DNA of 8,254 bases. Origin: Planctomycetaceae bacterium (GTDB lineage: Bacteria > Planctomycetota > Planctomycetia > Planctomycetales > Planctomycetaceae). Shown here in pieces: positions 1 to 7,676 of the stretch. The stretch's first letter is position 1, and every line of letters starts with the position of its first letter. The DNA lies in NCBI GenBank assembly GCA_015487825.1, contig WFOZ01000834.1:1-8254 (forward strand), in the 5' to 3' direction. Made by a program: the position numbers and the translations under genes. The notes under the pieces were generated by a model. That model was not told the DNA's origin. It made no database searches and saw only the letters and a list, made by a program, of their open reading frames with translations.

Positions 1-1787
1 CACCAAAGATGCAGGAATCTCGCCGTGCCCGACTACTCGATTATTCGCAGGATAAACAGCATATTAAATTATCTTATCTACTCACATTTGATCTTTATCC
101 CGGTTCGATCAATGCAAAAATTACCGAAACCTGGCAGCCAGTGGGGGCTGATGAAACAGGAAAACTGACTGGCTGGCAGCGGACCATTCAAGCAACCGGT
201 ATCCCCAAAGAATATCAATTGCAGTTGAATCAACTCGCAAAATCAGATTCACTTGGTGAACCGGTTGTTAAAGCAAATGGAAAAACGCATTCGCTGAGCC
301 AATCACAATATATCAGCATCAATTTTCAAAACGAAAAACAGCTGGGAAGTCAGTTCGCCTGCGTGACTTACCTGGCCAAGATGAACAAGCGAGCCACCCA
401 GCCGTTTCCCGGAAAACCGGAGGTGGAAAACCGTCCCGAGAAACTTGCAGGGACACCCGGCTTCACCGCAGTTCGTCTTCCTTTAACCACTTCGATCATG
501 CCAACTTCGATGACGTGGGATCAATCCGGGAAATTGATTTTCACCGACTTAAAAGGAAAACTGTTCCGTGCAACCGATTCCAACCGGGATGGAGTCGAGG
601 ACAAACTGCAACTGCTTCAGGGAGGGCTTTCTTCGCCTTTCGGTGTAACAATGGAACAGGAAGATATTCTTGTCGCCCACAAACCGGAAGTTTTAAGACT
701 GAATGCTTGTGGTGATAACGACTCCTGTAATGTTCGCTCTATTCTTCTTGATGGCTGGGGACACAATGATAATTATCACGATTGGATTTCCGGTTTTGCA
801 TACGATGCGAACGGAAAAATGTATATCGGCACCGGAAGCAATTATTCCCAGAAAGGGCGTCCGAAAGAAACATCGAAATGGCGAGGTTCCGTTTTACGAA
901 TTGACGGGAATCACAAAGCGACGTTAATCGCCCGTGGTCTGCGCTATCCAACCGGCATCGCGAACGATCCACAGGGGAGAATCTTCACCAGCGATCAACA
1001 AGGCGTGCAAAATTGCTTTAACGAGATCAATCATATTGTTCCCGGCGCAGCTTATGGCGTAGTCGGTTTATACGATCCGCCTCAACCGGAAAAACGAGCC
1101 GCCATTCAACTGCCTCATCCCTGGACGCGCAGCGTCAACGGTATCTTCTTCATTCCAAATCGTGATGGACTCGGCGGGCTTGCACCGTTCCGCGGGCATG
1201 GAATCGGCTGTGAATACAACAATCGTTTTCTGGTTCGTTTCAGTTTGCAACAGGTTGATGGAGAATTGCAGGGGGCCTGTTACGAGTTGACCGAATCGGC
1301 AGAGAATATGCCGCTGGATGCTCCTGTTTTCCTGGGGCCGATGTGTGGGGTAATCAGCCCGGAAGGAAAAATATATATCGGCAACATCCACGACAGTGGC
1401 TGGCTCGGCGGACAGAATACCGGGGAAATCAATTGTTTAACTCCCGCTCAGAAATTACCAAACGGTATCCGGGAAGTTCGCACATTTTCAAACGGATTCG
1501 AAATCGAATTGCTAGAACCGATCTCGCCGAAATATCTTCAGTCAAAAGAAACTTATGTTCTTTCCGGCTACACACGTATCTGGGAAGGTTCGTACGAATC
1601 CCCAATCAGCGGGCGTTATCGTCCGGAAATCAAAAAAATTGAAGTATTGCAAAAAGGAAAAGTAGTTCGCTTAACGGTGGATGAATTGAAACTTTCATTC
1701 GTTTACGATATCCACCTGAAAACAAAAGAAAAACTGTTCCCAAATACTGCGTATTACACGATGAATCGCATTCCCAAAAGGGATTGA
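1..1787 (+). CDS. Quinoprotein-like beta-propeller dehydrogenase-family protein, 5' partial
   Basis: The frame is open to the window edge (first whole codon at 3, first ATG at 9), so the true start and any signal peptide lie upstream. Counting from the ATG at 9, residues 1-140 form a beta-rich region, and about 150-480 look like the six-bladed propeller of soluble glucose dehydrogenase / NHL-type proteins. Repeated blade motifs include a TDSNRDGVEDK calcium-like loop near 188, ARGLRYPTGIANDPQGRIF near 307 and the INHIVPGAAYG stretch near 341. Residues 485-592 are a small C-terminal beta domain ending in AYYTMNRIPKRD, an ending I recognise from large planctomycetal 'membrane-bound dehydrogenase' proteins. 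Those relatives are thought to be periplasmic and oxidise sugars or alcohols, often with a c-type haem domain; no CXXCH is visible here. The family assignment is fairly secure, but substrate and cofactor are unknown. No clear terminator follows the TGA stop. Confidence 0.8.
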   Translation, partial: PKMQESRRARLLDYSQDKQHIKLSYLLTFDLYPGSINAKITETWQPVGADETGKLTGWQRTIQATGIPKEYQLQLNQLAKSDSLGEPVVKANGKTHSLSQSQYISINFQNEKQLGSQFACVTYLAKMNKRATQPFPGKPEVENRPEKLAGTPGFTAVRLPLTTSIMPTSMTWDQSGKLIFTDLKGKLFRATDSNRDGVEDKLQLLQGGLSSPFGVTMEQEDILVAHKPEVLRLNACGDNDSCNVRSILLDGWGHNDNYHDWISGFAYDANGKMYIGTGSNYSQKGRPKETSKWRGSVLRIDGNHKATLIARGLRYPTGIANDPQGRIFTSDQQGVQNCFNEINHIVPGAAYGVVGLYDPPQPEKRAAIQLPHPWTRSVNGIFFIPNRDGLGGLAPFRGHGIGCEYNNRFLVRFSLQQVDGELQGACYELTESAENMPLDAPVFLGPMCGVISPEGKIYIGNIHDSGWLGGQNTGEINCLTPAQKLPNGIREVRTFSNGFEIELLEPISPKYLQSKETYVLSGYTRIWEGSYESPISGRYRPEIKKIEVLQKGKVVRLTVDELKLSFVYDIHLKTKEKLFPNTAYYTMNRIPKRD

Positions 1788-1931
1788 ATATATCGTAAAT
1801 TCCAAATTGATTATCTTGAGGGCCATTGCCAACTCGCCTTCCATTATCTCTGTACCAGATTGCCATTACCATACAGTCTTACAGATCAACTCAGTATTTT
1901 TCCAAATGAGCCATAAATCTTCTTTTATCGC

Positions 1932-1960
1932 TTGATCCTTAAACAGACTTATTTTAGTAT
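1932..1960 (+). promoter_or_regulatory. Candidate sigma-70-type promoter of the DUF1559 gene
   Basis: TTGATC (1932-1937) and TAGTAT (1955-1960) are separated by 17 nt, each matching four of six consensus bases. Transcription would start near 1967 and give a leader of about 80 nt that includes the hairpin at 1993-2009. The match is moderate and the region is AT-rich, so chance is possible. Confidence 0.3.
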
Positions 1961-1992
1961 CAAAACTTAGTCTTATCTTCACCCGTCGTAAT

Positions 1993-2013
1993 GGACCGCC
2001 TTCAGGTCCTTTT
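1993..2013 (+). promoter_or_regulatory. Small leader hairpin with T-run before the DUF1559 gene
   Basis: GGACC (1993-1997) pairs perfectly with GGTCC (2005-2009) around a 7-nt loop and is followed directly by TTTT. It lies 36 nt before the start codon, inside the predicted 5' leader, so it could be an attenuator, a leader stabiliser or a weak terminator of the preceding gene. The stem is only 5 bp. The gene's ribosome-binding site, AAGGGG near 2036-2041, lies downstream of it and is not sequestered. Confidence 0.3.
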
Positions 2014-2048
2014 CATTCCAACTCTCTTTATTTTCAAGGGGTATTTTC

Positions 2049-3107
2049 ATGGTCACTTCTCCCGGTAGATCCTTACGTAAGGGTTTTACACTTATCGAAC
2101 TTCTGGTGGTCATAGCGATCATCGCAATTCTGGTTGCATTACTGCTCCCCGCAGTACAGCAGGCACGTGAAGCAGCTCGTCGCTCTTCCTGTAAAAACAA
2201 TCTGAAGCAGATCGGCCTGGCTCTTCACAACTACCACGATGTACACACTACATTCCCGCCTACTCAAATTTTCACTTACTACCCGACTCCCGGGAGCAGA
2301 GCTGGTGGATTGCCCAGAAACCATTCATGGATTTCCATGATTCTCCCCATGCTGGAACAGGCACCCCTGTACGACCAAATCAACTTCTCAGCACCAATGT
2401 GGGATCAGGCAACTTCACAGTTTCAATTAACCAACGGCGGCAACACAATTGTCTCTACGCAGATTACAACTTTACAATGCCCTTCAGACCCTGGATTTAG
2501 CGGTAGTACCGGAATTTCACACGGTGTCGCCCACACAAACTACGCCGGAGCAACTGGTTGGGACTGGTGGTTTCGCTCGAACCATCCTGTTTCCGGAGTA
2601 TTCCAGAATGGTGGTAACACAAAAATACGTGATATTACCAAAGGAACTTCTTCAACAATTATGGTTGGTGAAGTTTCGACACAAAGTTTCCAGCCTGCTC
2701 CCGGTGTTGCAGGTCATGTGAGAAATGGTGGTGGTGTGCTGCGTCCTAACGGATCTGGCAATGCTGTATTCCGAGCTGCTCTGATTGCTCCTCAAACCAA
2801 CAACGACGTGATGACTGCTGCACAAAATCAGTGGACACGACCTGACGGAAATGTTGCAGGATTCTGGTGGAGAGCAGGTCCATATATGTGTCAGCCAACT
2901 TATCTGGCCTGCTTTGGCCTGAACAACAACTGGCCTGGTGCAAGTAGCCGGCATACCGGTGGAGGACAATTCCTCTTTGCAGATGGCTCTGTCAAGTTTT
3001 TGAATGAGAGTATCCAGCATAGTGCCGCCTGGCCAACTGCCAGCCTCTGGCAATCCCTGCATTCCACTTCACTGCAGGCAGGCATGGTTATTCCTAATGA
3101 ATTCTAA
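2049..3107 (+). CDS. DUF1559 family pseudopilin-like protein with H-X9-DG C-terminal motif
   Basis: A 352-residue protein with a class III (type IV prepilin) signal: short basic leader, then KG|FTLIELLVV with cleavage expected after Gly12, Phe13 as the first mature residue and Glu17 at +5. A hydrophobic helix runs to about residue 36, followed by the family-typical PAVQQAREAARRSSCKNNLKQ block and HNYHD. The conserved CPSDP is present (Cys144). His302 and Asp312-Gly313 form the H-X9-DG motif that defines the family's C-terminus. Length is ordinary for DUF1559. These proteins are strongly expanded in Planctomycetota. A prepilin peptidase should process it and it should sit in the inner membrane or a pseudopilus-like structure; its actual function is not established. 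AAGGGG lies about 7 nt before the ATG and supports this start. A strong terminator follows, so it is probably transcribed alone. Confidence 0.95.
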   Translation: MVTSPGRSLRKGFTLIELLVVIAIIAILVALLLPAVQQAREAARRSSCKNNLKQIGLALHNYHDVHTTFPPTQIFTYYPTPGSRAGGLPRNHSWISMILPMLEQAPLYDQINFSAPMWDQATSQFQLTNGGNTIVSTQITTLQCPSDPGFSGSTGISHGVAHTNYAGATGWDWWFRSNHPVSGVFQNGGNTKIRDITKGTSSTIMVGEVSTQSFQPAPGVAGHVRNGGGVLRPNGSGNAVFRAALIAPQTNNDVMTAAQNQWTRPDGNVAGFWWRAGPYMCQPTYLACFGLNNNWPGASSRHTGGGQFLFADGSVKFLNESIQHSAAWPTASLWQSLHSTSLQAGMVIPNEF

Positions 3108-3145
3108 ATCTTATATTCCCCGTTTTATGACTGGGTGAATTTACG

Positions 3146-3186
3146 AGGTGCCTGGTGTTATGTCATAATACCAGGTACCTTTTTTT
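3146..3186 (+). terminator. Strong intrinsic terminator after the DUF1559 gene
   Basis: Positions 3146-3161 pair with 3165-3180 over 16 base pairs, two of which are G-U wobbles and none mismatched, around a GTC triloop. Seven consecutive T follow (3180-3186). It starts 39 nt after the TAA stop and separates the pseudopilin gene from the lipoprotein gene. Confidence 0.92.
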
Positions 3187-3331
3187 CTGTAAGTGGCTGT
3201 TTATGGATCTATTTTTAATTTGGTGAAAATGTTCCAATAGGTATCACTGCCTGTAGAACTCATCTAACCAGGAATATTTCTTAATGAGGCAGCCTGAAAA
3301 AGTATCTGATAACCAGGCCGATATAGAAACT

Positions 3332-3336
3332 GGAGG
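3332..3336 (+). promoter_or_regulatory. Shine-Dalgarno site that decides the lipoprotein start
   Basis: GGAGG lies 7 nt before ATG 3344 (with a second ATG at 3347). The ATG at 3284, which gives a longer frame, has only AGGA about 9 nt upstream and would put 20 polar and charged residues ahead of the signal peptide. Confidence 0.75.
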
Positions 3337-3343
3337 ACAACTG

Positions 3344-3829
3344 ATGATGGTCAAAAACAAAAGTATTCTTTTCCTTTTTGCAATTTATGCTTGTGGTGTG
3401 CTGATTGGCTGTGGTGGTGATGATGGGAAACTACCTCTTGTTTCAGTCAAAGGAAAGGTAACACTTGACGGCAAGCCGCACGGTCCAGCGACCCTGACGC
3501 TACAACCTACAGGCGGTGGGCAGGAAGAAAAACGACCTGTCATCGGAGGTATTGTTGAAGCGGATGGCAGTTTTGCCCTGACAACATACACAACAGGAGA
3601 TGGTGCCCCTCCAGGGGATTACGAAGCAACTCTAGGCGCTGCATCAGGCGGAGCAGATGCTAATGACCCTACTGCCTCGGCAATGGCTGCAATGGGTGGC
3701 GGTGGACCATCAACCGCACCATTGAAAGTAACTGTTCCGGAGGAAGGAAGTGAATCTCTGGAAATTAATTTTGTCAGTGCAAAGCAAAAAAAGAAGCCTA
3801 TGACCGGTGGTGTCCCCGCTCCGCTGTAA
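3344..3829 (+). CDS. Small lipoprotein with carboxypeptidase-regulatory-like (transthyretin-like) domain
   Basis: A protein of 161 residues from ATG 3344. A basic N-terminus (Lys4, Lys6) leads into a hydrophobic helix and the lipobox LIGC, so lipid attachment is expected at Cys23 after signal peptidase II cleavage; Gly-Gly-Asp-Asp follows. Residues about 33-95 match the beta-sandwich pattern common in planctomycetal lipoproteins: V-KGKVTLDGKP at the front, a GG-V-ADGSF turn, then a TGDGAPPGDYEATL strand with the family's typical PPGDY. A Gly/Ala/Ser-rich linker (about 98-122) precedes the last strand LKVTVPEEGSESLEINF. Such genes are often found beside DUF1559 genes, as here; a joint envelope role is an inference, and the terminator between the two argues against one transcript. 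A start at 3284 (181 residues) is possible but less likely. Confidence 0.87.
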   Translation: MMVKNKSILFLFAIYACGVLIGCGGDDGKLPLVSVKGKVTLDGKPHGPATLTLQPTGGGQEEKRPVIGGIVEADGSFALTTYTTGDGAPPGDYEATLGAASGGADANDPTASAMAAMGGGGPSTAPLKVTVPEEGSESLEINFVSAKQKKKPMTGGVPAPL

Positions 3830-3851
3830 CTGATGTCCGGCATCTTACAGA

Positions 3852-3871
3852 AAAGGGAGTTTAACTCCTTT
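3852..3871 (+). terminator. Weak hairpin after the lipoprotein gene
   Basis: GGAGT (3856-3860) pairs with ACTCC (3864-3868) around TTA, extended by AAA/TTT past one bulged G. There is no proper T-run after it (TTTAAATATTTT), so termination would be inefficient; the hairpin at 4039-4088 is the better candidate for the end of this transcript. Confidence 0.3.
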
Positions 3872-3900
3872 AAATATTTTGGTAACGATTCAGCGTTGGC

Positions 3901-3978
3901 GTAGGGTCCGCTACCCGCGGACTACGATGAGAGGTGGATCCTCCTGTTTCTGCGGTGGTTCGCAATAGCGGACCCTAC
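3901..3978. repeat. Inverted pair of GTAG-headed REP-like palindromes (BIME-like element)
   Basis: The 78-bp element has perfect 13-bp terminal inverted repeats: GTAGGGTCCGCTA at 3901-3913 and its complement at 3966-3978. Each end opens a REP-like unit read inward: GTAG, G, then a short hairpin. On the plus strand this is GTCCGC-TACCC-GCGGAC (perfect 6-bp stem); on the minus strand GTCCGC-TATT-GCGAAC (one mismatch). The middle holds a near-palindrome, AGGTGGATCCTCCT (3932-3945), centred almost exactly on the element. A 5'-GTAG tetranucleotide in front of an imperfect palindrome is the layout of REP elements recognised by RAYT transposases. The element lies in the gene-free stretch 3830-4182, between two genes in the same direction. 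It has no coding potential. Confidence 0.75.
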
Positions 3979-4038
3979 AAACAACCTTATTTTCTGCAAT
4001 AACCAAACATTACCGAATAGTTACATATTTTGTTATGT

Positions 4039-4088
4039 AAAACAGGTAGAGAAACAGCACATCGAGTGTTCGTTTCCCTGCCTGTTTT
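4039..4088. terminator. Long terminator-like hairpin, possibly bidirectional
   Basis: Positions 4039-4055 pair with 4072-4088 over 17 positions (one G-U and one A-C mismatch). The stem continues as AGCAC/GTGTT (one G-U) around an ATCGA loop, with one bulged C at 4071. The arms start AAAA and end TTTT, so a U-tract is produced on either strand. On the plus strand it would end the lipoprotein transcript about 210 nt after its stop and insulate the TPR gene, which then needs a promoter in 4089-4182; TATATT at 4115-4120 is a possible -10 box but has no convincing -35 partner. Confidence 0.7.
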
Positions 4089-4182
4089 AATAAAAGGCAC
4101 GCAAGTTTATCGTGTATATTGCTCAGCGTTTGGAGTTATTGCCTTAACAGGTTTCTGCCCAAATCACTAAAGCCCTGGAATT

Positions 4183-7100
4183 ATGAAATTCAGAAAATTC
4201 ATGCTTTCCCGCCTGGGCATTCTTCTCTCAGTGCTTCTACTTGTTGTGCTACTTGGCCTGGTGGCGCGCAACTATCATTCAATGCAGCAGCCAGCTTCTC
4301 AGGAATCAACAGCTTTCCTGCAGGCAAAAAATGCCATTGAGAAAAATGACCTGCATTCTGCAAAAATTTTTCTTGAACAGTGTCTCCAGCACAATCCTGA
4401 ACATGTTCTTGCACGTCTTTATTATGGGCAATTGCTTCGAGAAGAGGGAGAAGTTGAACGAGCTGTTGAAATATGGCATTCGATTAACAAAGGCTTGCCT
4501 TCAGAATTAGCCACAGCCAGATTTCTTGAAGGAAGTGTTGCCATTGATCAGGGGTATGTAGACCGCAGTCGTGATTTACTTGTTGAAGCTGTCCGTTTAA
4601 AGCCTGACTATCTGGAAGCCCGGGAAAAACTGGTTCTGGTTTACAGAATGCTCAGACGCCCCGATGAATTGGTGAATCAACTTGATGCAATCAGACGAGC
4701 AAGAAGCCTTTCGTTACAGGAATTGATTCTGCGTACGATCCCACTTGATGCAGGGTTTCCAGCTGCCGAAACCATCAAAATCCTGAACACGACACTTCAA
4801 CGCAATCCTCAGGACAAAGATAGCTGGATTGCTCTGGTACGAACGCTTCGCGAAGATGGAGAATTTCAGCAGGCCTTACAGTTCCTGCAGTCTATCCCGG
4901 GTGGGACAGAGCAGGACTCGGACCTGCTGGCTCAATATATTCTTGTTCTTCTGGAATTAGATGAAATAAGCAAAGCGACTAAAATTTGCGAGGCATCCGA
5001 TAACAGTAAAAAAGAATCGATCGCTTTATCGGAAGCCTGTGGACGTGTCGCGTTTCGATCAGGACAATGGGCTACTGCCGTAAAATATCTTCATGATGTC
5101 TATAAAAACAATCCCAATCATCGAGAAAATTGTTATTTTCTTGGGCTGGCTCTTAAGCGGTTGGGGCTGACGAAAGATGCGGAACGTTTAGTCAAACGAT
5201 CTGTTCTTCTGGATAATATTCACCGACTTTGTATTCGGCTATCTCAGGAAGATATAAGCGACAGCAGGCAGTTGTTAACGATATACCGTCAGCTTGGGGG
5301 AGAGTTACGCCAATTAAACCGCTTTACAGAATCTGCAACATGGCTTTTAATGGCCTGTAAACTGACACCGGATGATACAGATTTAATCTCACAGTTCCAA
5401 ACCGTACGAACTCTTGCCGAGAAGCATCCTTTAGATGCTCCCTTTGAACTGATACTGCCCGATAATCTCGTGCGTTCTTCCACTGAGTATGAAAAGCAAT
5501 CGGAATCAACCGGTATTTCTTCCGACAGTATACAACCTTCTCAAATTCGATTTGAAGATGTTCACAGTATTGTTGGGATTAACTTTAGCTACTTCAACGC
5601 AGAAACAGGTTTTGAGCATCTTATTGAAAGCATGGGAGGTGGCGTGATTGTTATCGATTACGATAACGATGGCTGGGAAGACCTTTATTTTCCACAGGGA
5701 TGCCGCCTGCCTTACGTTGCAGATTCAAACGAGCATACCGACCGGTTGTATCGCAACCTGGGCGGTAAGAAATTTTGGGATGTCACAGTTGAAGCAGGGC
5801 TCGGCTCCAATCGATATGGCTTAGGTGGTATTGCATCAGATTTCGATAACGATGGAGACGATGATTTGTTCGTATCTAATTTTGGCAGGAATACGTTTTA
5901 CCGCAATAATGGCGATGGAACATTTTCGGATATTACCGATGAAATGGGCATGACTGAGCAGGAAATGAGTACGTCTGTTTCTGCAGCTGATTTTAACTTA
6001 GATGGCTTACAGGATTTATACATTGTCAATTATGTTTCCGAATTGAAAACCTGCCCCCTGCCTGACGGATCGTATCGTCCATGCGATCCCGCAAGTTTCA
6101 ATGGACAGCCAGATCGTTTATGGCTCAACGATGGAGCAGGGAGTTTTATTGATGTTTCTCATACAGCAAAGATCAACCTTTCTGAAGGAAAAGGGCTGGG
6201 AGTAGTCGCCTGCGATTTCGATAACGATGGCCGAAGCGATATCTATGTTTCCAACGATGGGGTTCCGAATTTCCTGTTCCACAACATCACACAACCACAA
6301 GATGCAACACCGGTATTTGAAGAAGTTGGACTTGTTTCCGGAACAGCTTTGGATGAACGGGGACAGGCACAAGCCGGCATGGGAATTGCGTTGGCAGATT
6401 TTAATATGGATTCACTACCGGATCTGTATGTCACCAATTTTTATCTGGAACATAATGCCTATTACAGAAATGAAGGCGACCTGTTATTTAGTGATGATAC
6501 ACGAGGCAGCGGTTTATTCGAACCATCCGTTCCATTGCTTGGATTTGGAACACAGGGACAGGACTTCGATGGTGATGGATATCCTGATCTGTTTATTGCC
6601 AATGGGCATATCATGCATGATAAATCAGAAAAGCAACCATGGAAAATGCCTGCTCAGGTTTTCCAGAACCAGGGCGATGGCAAGTTCGTCGAAGTCTCTG
6701 ATTCAGCGGGTGATTATTTTCGCCAGAAAAACCTTGGCCGCGGCGTGGCTACGCTGGACTGGAACCGTGATGGTAAAAACGATCTTGTCATTGTTCACCA
6801 GAACCGTCCCGTGGCTCTGCTGGAAAACAAGTCATCCCAGACGCAGGAAACGGCTTCAATCAAACTGATTGGAACTCGTTCCAACCGCAACGGGACAGGC
6901 GCAACGCTTCGGTATTCGTTTCACGATCAGACCCGGTCAGTTCCATGGACCAGCGATGGAGGTTACCTCTCGTGCAATTCGCAATATCACCTGATAAATT
7001 TAGATAAAAATAAAACAACAACGGAGATTGAAATTCGCTGGCCCACCGGAAAAACAACTTTTCACAAAATCAGCCACTCCACTGCTACAGACGATACTAC

Positions 7101-7191
7101 AACCGCAGGAGACTGGGCATTAACTGAAGAGGGTAAAACGATTATCCTGGCTGATAAAAAGATTAACACTCCATCCTCTGGCAGGCCGTAG
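4183..7191 (+). CDS. Membrane-anchored TPR / FG-GAP (VCBS) / ASPIC-UnbV repeat protein (CRTAC1-like)
   Basis: A 1002-residue protein. Residues 11-28 are a hydrophobic helix behind a basic N-terminus (Lys2, Arg4, Lys5, Arg10), so a signal anchor with the rest outside the cytoplasm is likely. About 45-410 are helical TPR-type repeats. A polar linker (about 430-460) leads to a propeller with seven calcium-binding-type DxDxDG loops starting at Asp492, 553, 603, 678, 739, 794 and 859; the fifth reads DFNMDS, with Ser for the usual Gly. CPLPDGSYRPC lies between loops three and four and could form a disulfide. The ASPIC/UnbV domain follows, with WTSDGGYLS from Trp922 and RWPTGK from Arg952. This architecture is widespread in Planctomycetota; FG-GAP/VCBS propellers are associated with adhesion and carbohydrate or protein binding, but no substrate can be named. 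The Shine-Dalgarno before 4183 is poor (GGAA only 2 nt away); the start is chosen for the signal anchor. Confidence 0.92.
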   Translation: MKFRKFMLSRLGILLSVLLLVVLLGLVARNYHSMQQPASQESTAFLQAKNAIEKNDLHSAKIFLEQCLQHNPEHVLARLYYGQLLREEGEVERAVEIWHSINKGLPSELATARFLEGSVAIDQGYVDRSRDLLVEAVRLKPDYLEAREKLVLVYRMLRRPDELVNQLDAIRRARSLSLQELILRTIPLDAGFPAAETIKILNTTLQRNPQDKDSWIALVRTLREDGEFQQALQFLQSIPGGTEQDSDLLAQYILVLLELDEISKATKICEASDNSKKESIALSEACGRVAFRSGQWATAVKYLHDVYKNNPNHRENCYFLGLALKRLGLTKDAERLVKRSVLLDNIHRLCIRLSQEDISDSRQLLTIYRQLGGELRQLNRFTESATWLLMACKLTPDDTDLISQFQTVRTLAEKHPLDAPFELILPDNLVRSSTEYEKQSESTGISSDSIQPSQIRFEDVHSIVGINFSYFNAETGFEHLIESMGGGVIVIDYDNDGWEDLYFPQGCRLPYVADSNEHTDRLYRNLGGKKFWDVTVEAGLGSNRYGLGGIASDFDNDGDDDLFVSNFGRNTFYRNNGDGTFSDITDEMGMTEQEMSTSVSAADFNLDGLQDLYIVNYVSELKTCPLPDGSYRPCDPASFNGQPDRLWLNDGAGSFIDVSHTAKINLSEGKGLGVVACDFDNDGRSDIYVSNDGVPNFLFHNITQPQDATPVFEEVGLVSGTALDERGQAQAGMGIALADFNMDSLPDLYVTNFYLEHNAYYRNEGDLLFSDDTRGSGLFEPSVPLLGFGTQGQDFDGDGYPDLFIANGHIMHDKSEKQPWKMPAQVFQNQGDGKFVEVSDSAGDYFRQKNLGRGVATLDWNRDGKNDLVIVHQNRPVALLENKSSQTQETASIKLIGTRSNRNGTGATLRYSFHDQTRSVPWTSDGGYLSCNSQYHLINLDKNKTTTEIEIRWPTGKTTFHKISHSTATDDTTTAGDWALTEEGKTIILADKKINTPSSGRP

Positions 7192-7226
7192 TCCCCTCAG
7201 CTCTGCTTTTCTCAGTGAAAACATTA

Positions 7227-7255
7227 TTGATACAGAGAAACAGTATCGTTATAAA
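7227..7255 (+). promoter_or_regulatory. Near-consensus sigma-70 promoter of the HIRAN gene, with internal palindrome
   Basis: TTGATA (7227-7232) and TATAAA (7250-7255) are spaced by exactly 17 nt; each matches five of six consensus bases. The start site would be near 7262, giving a leader of about 70 nt. An inverted repeat, GATAC (7229-7233) and GTATC (7243-7247), overlaps the -35 box and fills the spacer, placed where a repressor could compete with RNA polymerase. No terminator is evident between the TPR gene stop at 7191 and this promoter, so some read-through is possible. Confidence 0.6.
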
Positions 7256-7331
7256 CAATACCGTTGCACAGCTTGGGTTACTTCGCTCTATCATTAGAAA
7301 CAACGTCTCAGTATTTTAAGGGAGTAGGGAA

Positions 7332-7676
7332 ATGGATCATTTGTTTCTTAAATCCTTCCATATTGCCGGGTTTAGTTTTTATCAGGGCTCATTTCTATTC
7401 AGCGAACTTAAGATTGGTTCGACAATAGAACTCGTTCCTGACACAGACAATATCCATGATGAACACGCCGTCGAATTGCGATTTAACGGACATAAAATTG
7501 GCTATGTTCCCAGAGACGAAAACCGTGAAATTTCAACGATCATGAAAGCTGGTCATGATGTTTTTATTGGCGTTGTACAACAGATTTCCCCGGAAGATCA
7601 CCCGGAGCAACAGGTTCGAGTAGGAGTCTTTGTCAAAAATAAACAATCCATTTCCGATTGTCTCACAGTAGGTTAG
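7332..7676 (+). CDS. Stand-alone HIRAN-domain protein
   Basis: A 114-residue protein made almost entirely of one HIRAN domain. Visible signature: FHIAGFSFYQG (residues 9-19), the LVPDTDN-H-DEHAV strand-turn (34-47, with Asn40, Asp43, Ala46 and Val47 in the usual N-x-x-D-x-x-A-V spacing), and GYVPRDEN (57-64), the hallmark G-Y-[IV]-[PA]-R-x-x-N. HIRAN is best known as an N-terminal module of HLTF/Rad5-type helicases, where it binds free 3' ends of single-stranded DNA. In bacteria it also occurs as small single-domain proteins of unclear role. There is no signal peptide or membrane segment, so it should be cytoplasmic. GGAG (7321-7324) lies 7 nt before the ATG. Neighbours give no functional link apart from the hairpin-rich DNA directly downstream. 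A DNA-end or stalled-fork binding role is inferred from the family. Confidence 0.87.
   Translation: MDHLFLKSFHIAGFSFYQGSFLFSELKIGSTIELVPDTDNIHDEHAVELRFNGHKIGYVPRDENREISTIMKAGHDVFIGVVQQISPEDHPEQQVRVGVFVKNKQSISDCLTVG

Noticed and set aside
1068..1391. 107-codon antisense frame in the beta-propeller gene
   Set aside because: It is a shadow of a well-supported coding region, with no recognisable domain or start signals.
1..1787. c-type cytochrome domain in the beta-propeller protein
   Set aside because: Related planctomycetal proteins often carry CXXCH, but none is visible; the two nearest cysteines (NACGDNDSC) do not form a haem motif.
2652..3062. 136-codon antisense frame across the 3' part of the DUF1559 gene
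   Set aside because: Composition is unlike a real protein, there is no ribosome-binding site, and the sense strand encodes conserved family motifs here.
6227..6868. 213-codon open frame on the plus strand inside the TPR/VCBS gene
   Set aside because: It lies wholly within the FG-GAP region in another frame, resembles no family, and its length is explained by the repetitive Asp/Asn-rich codons of the real gene.
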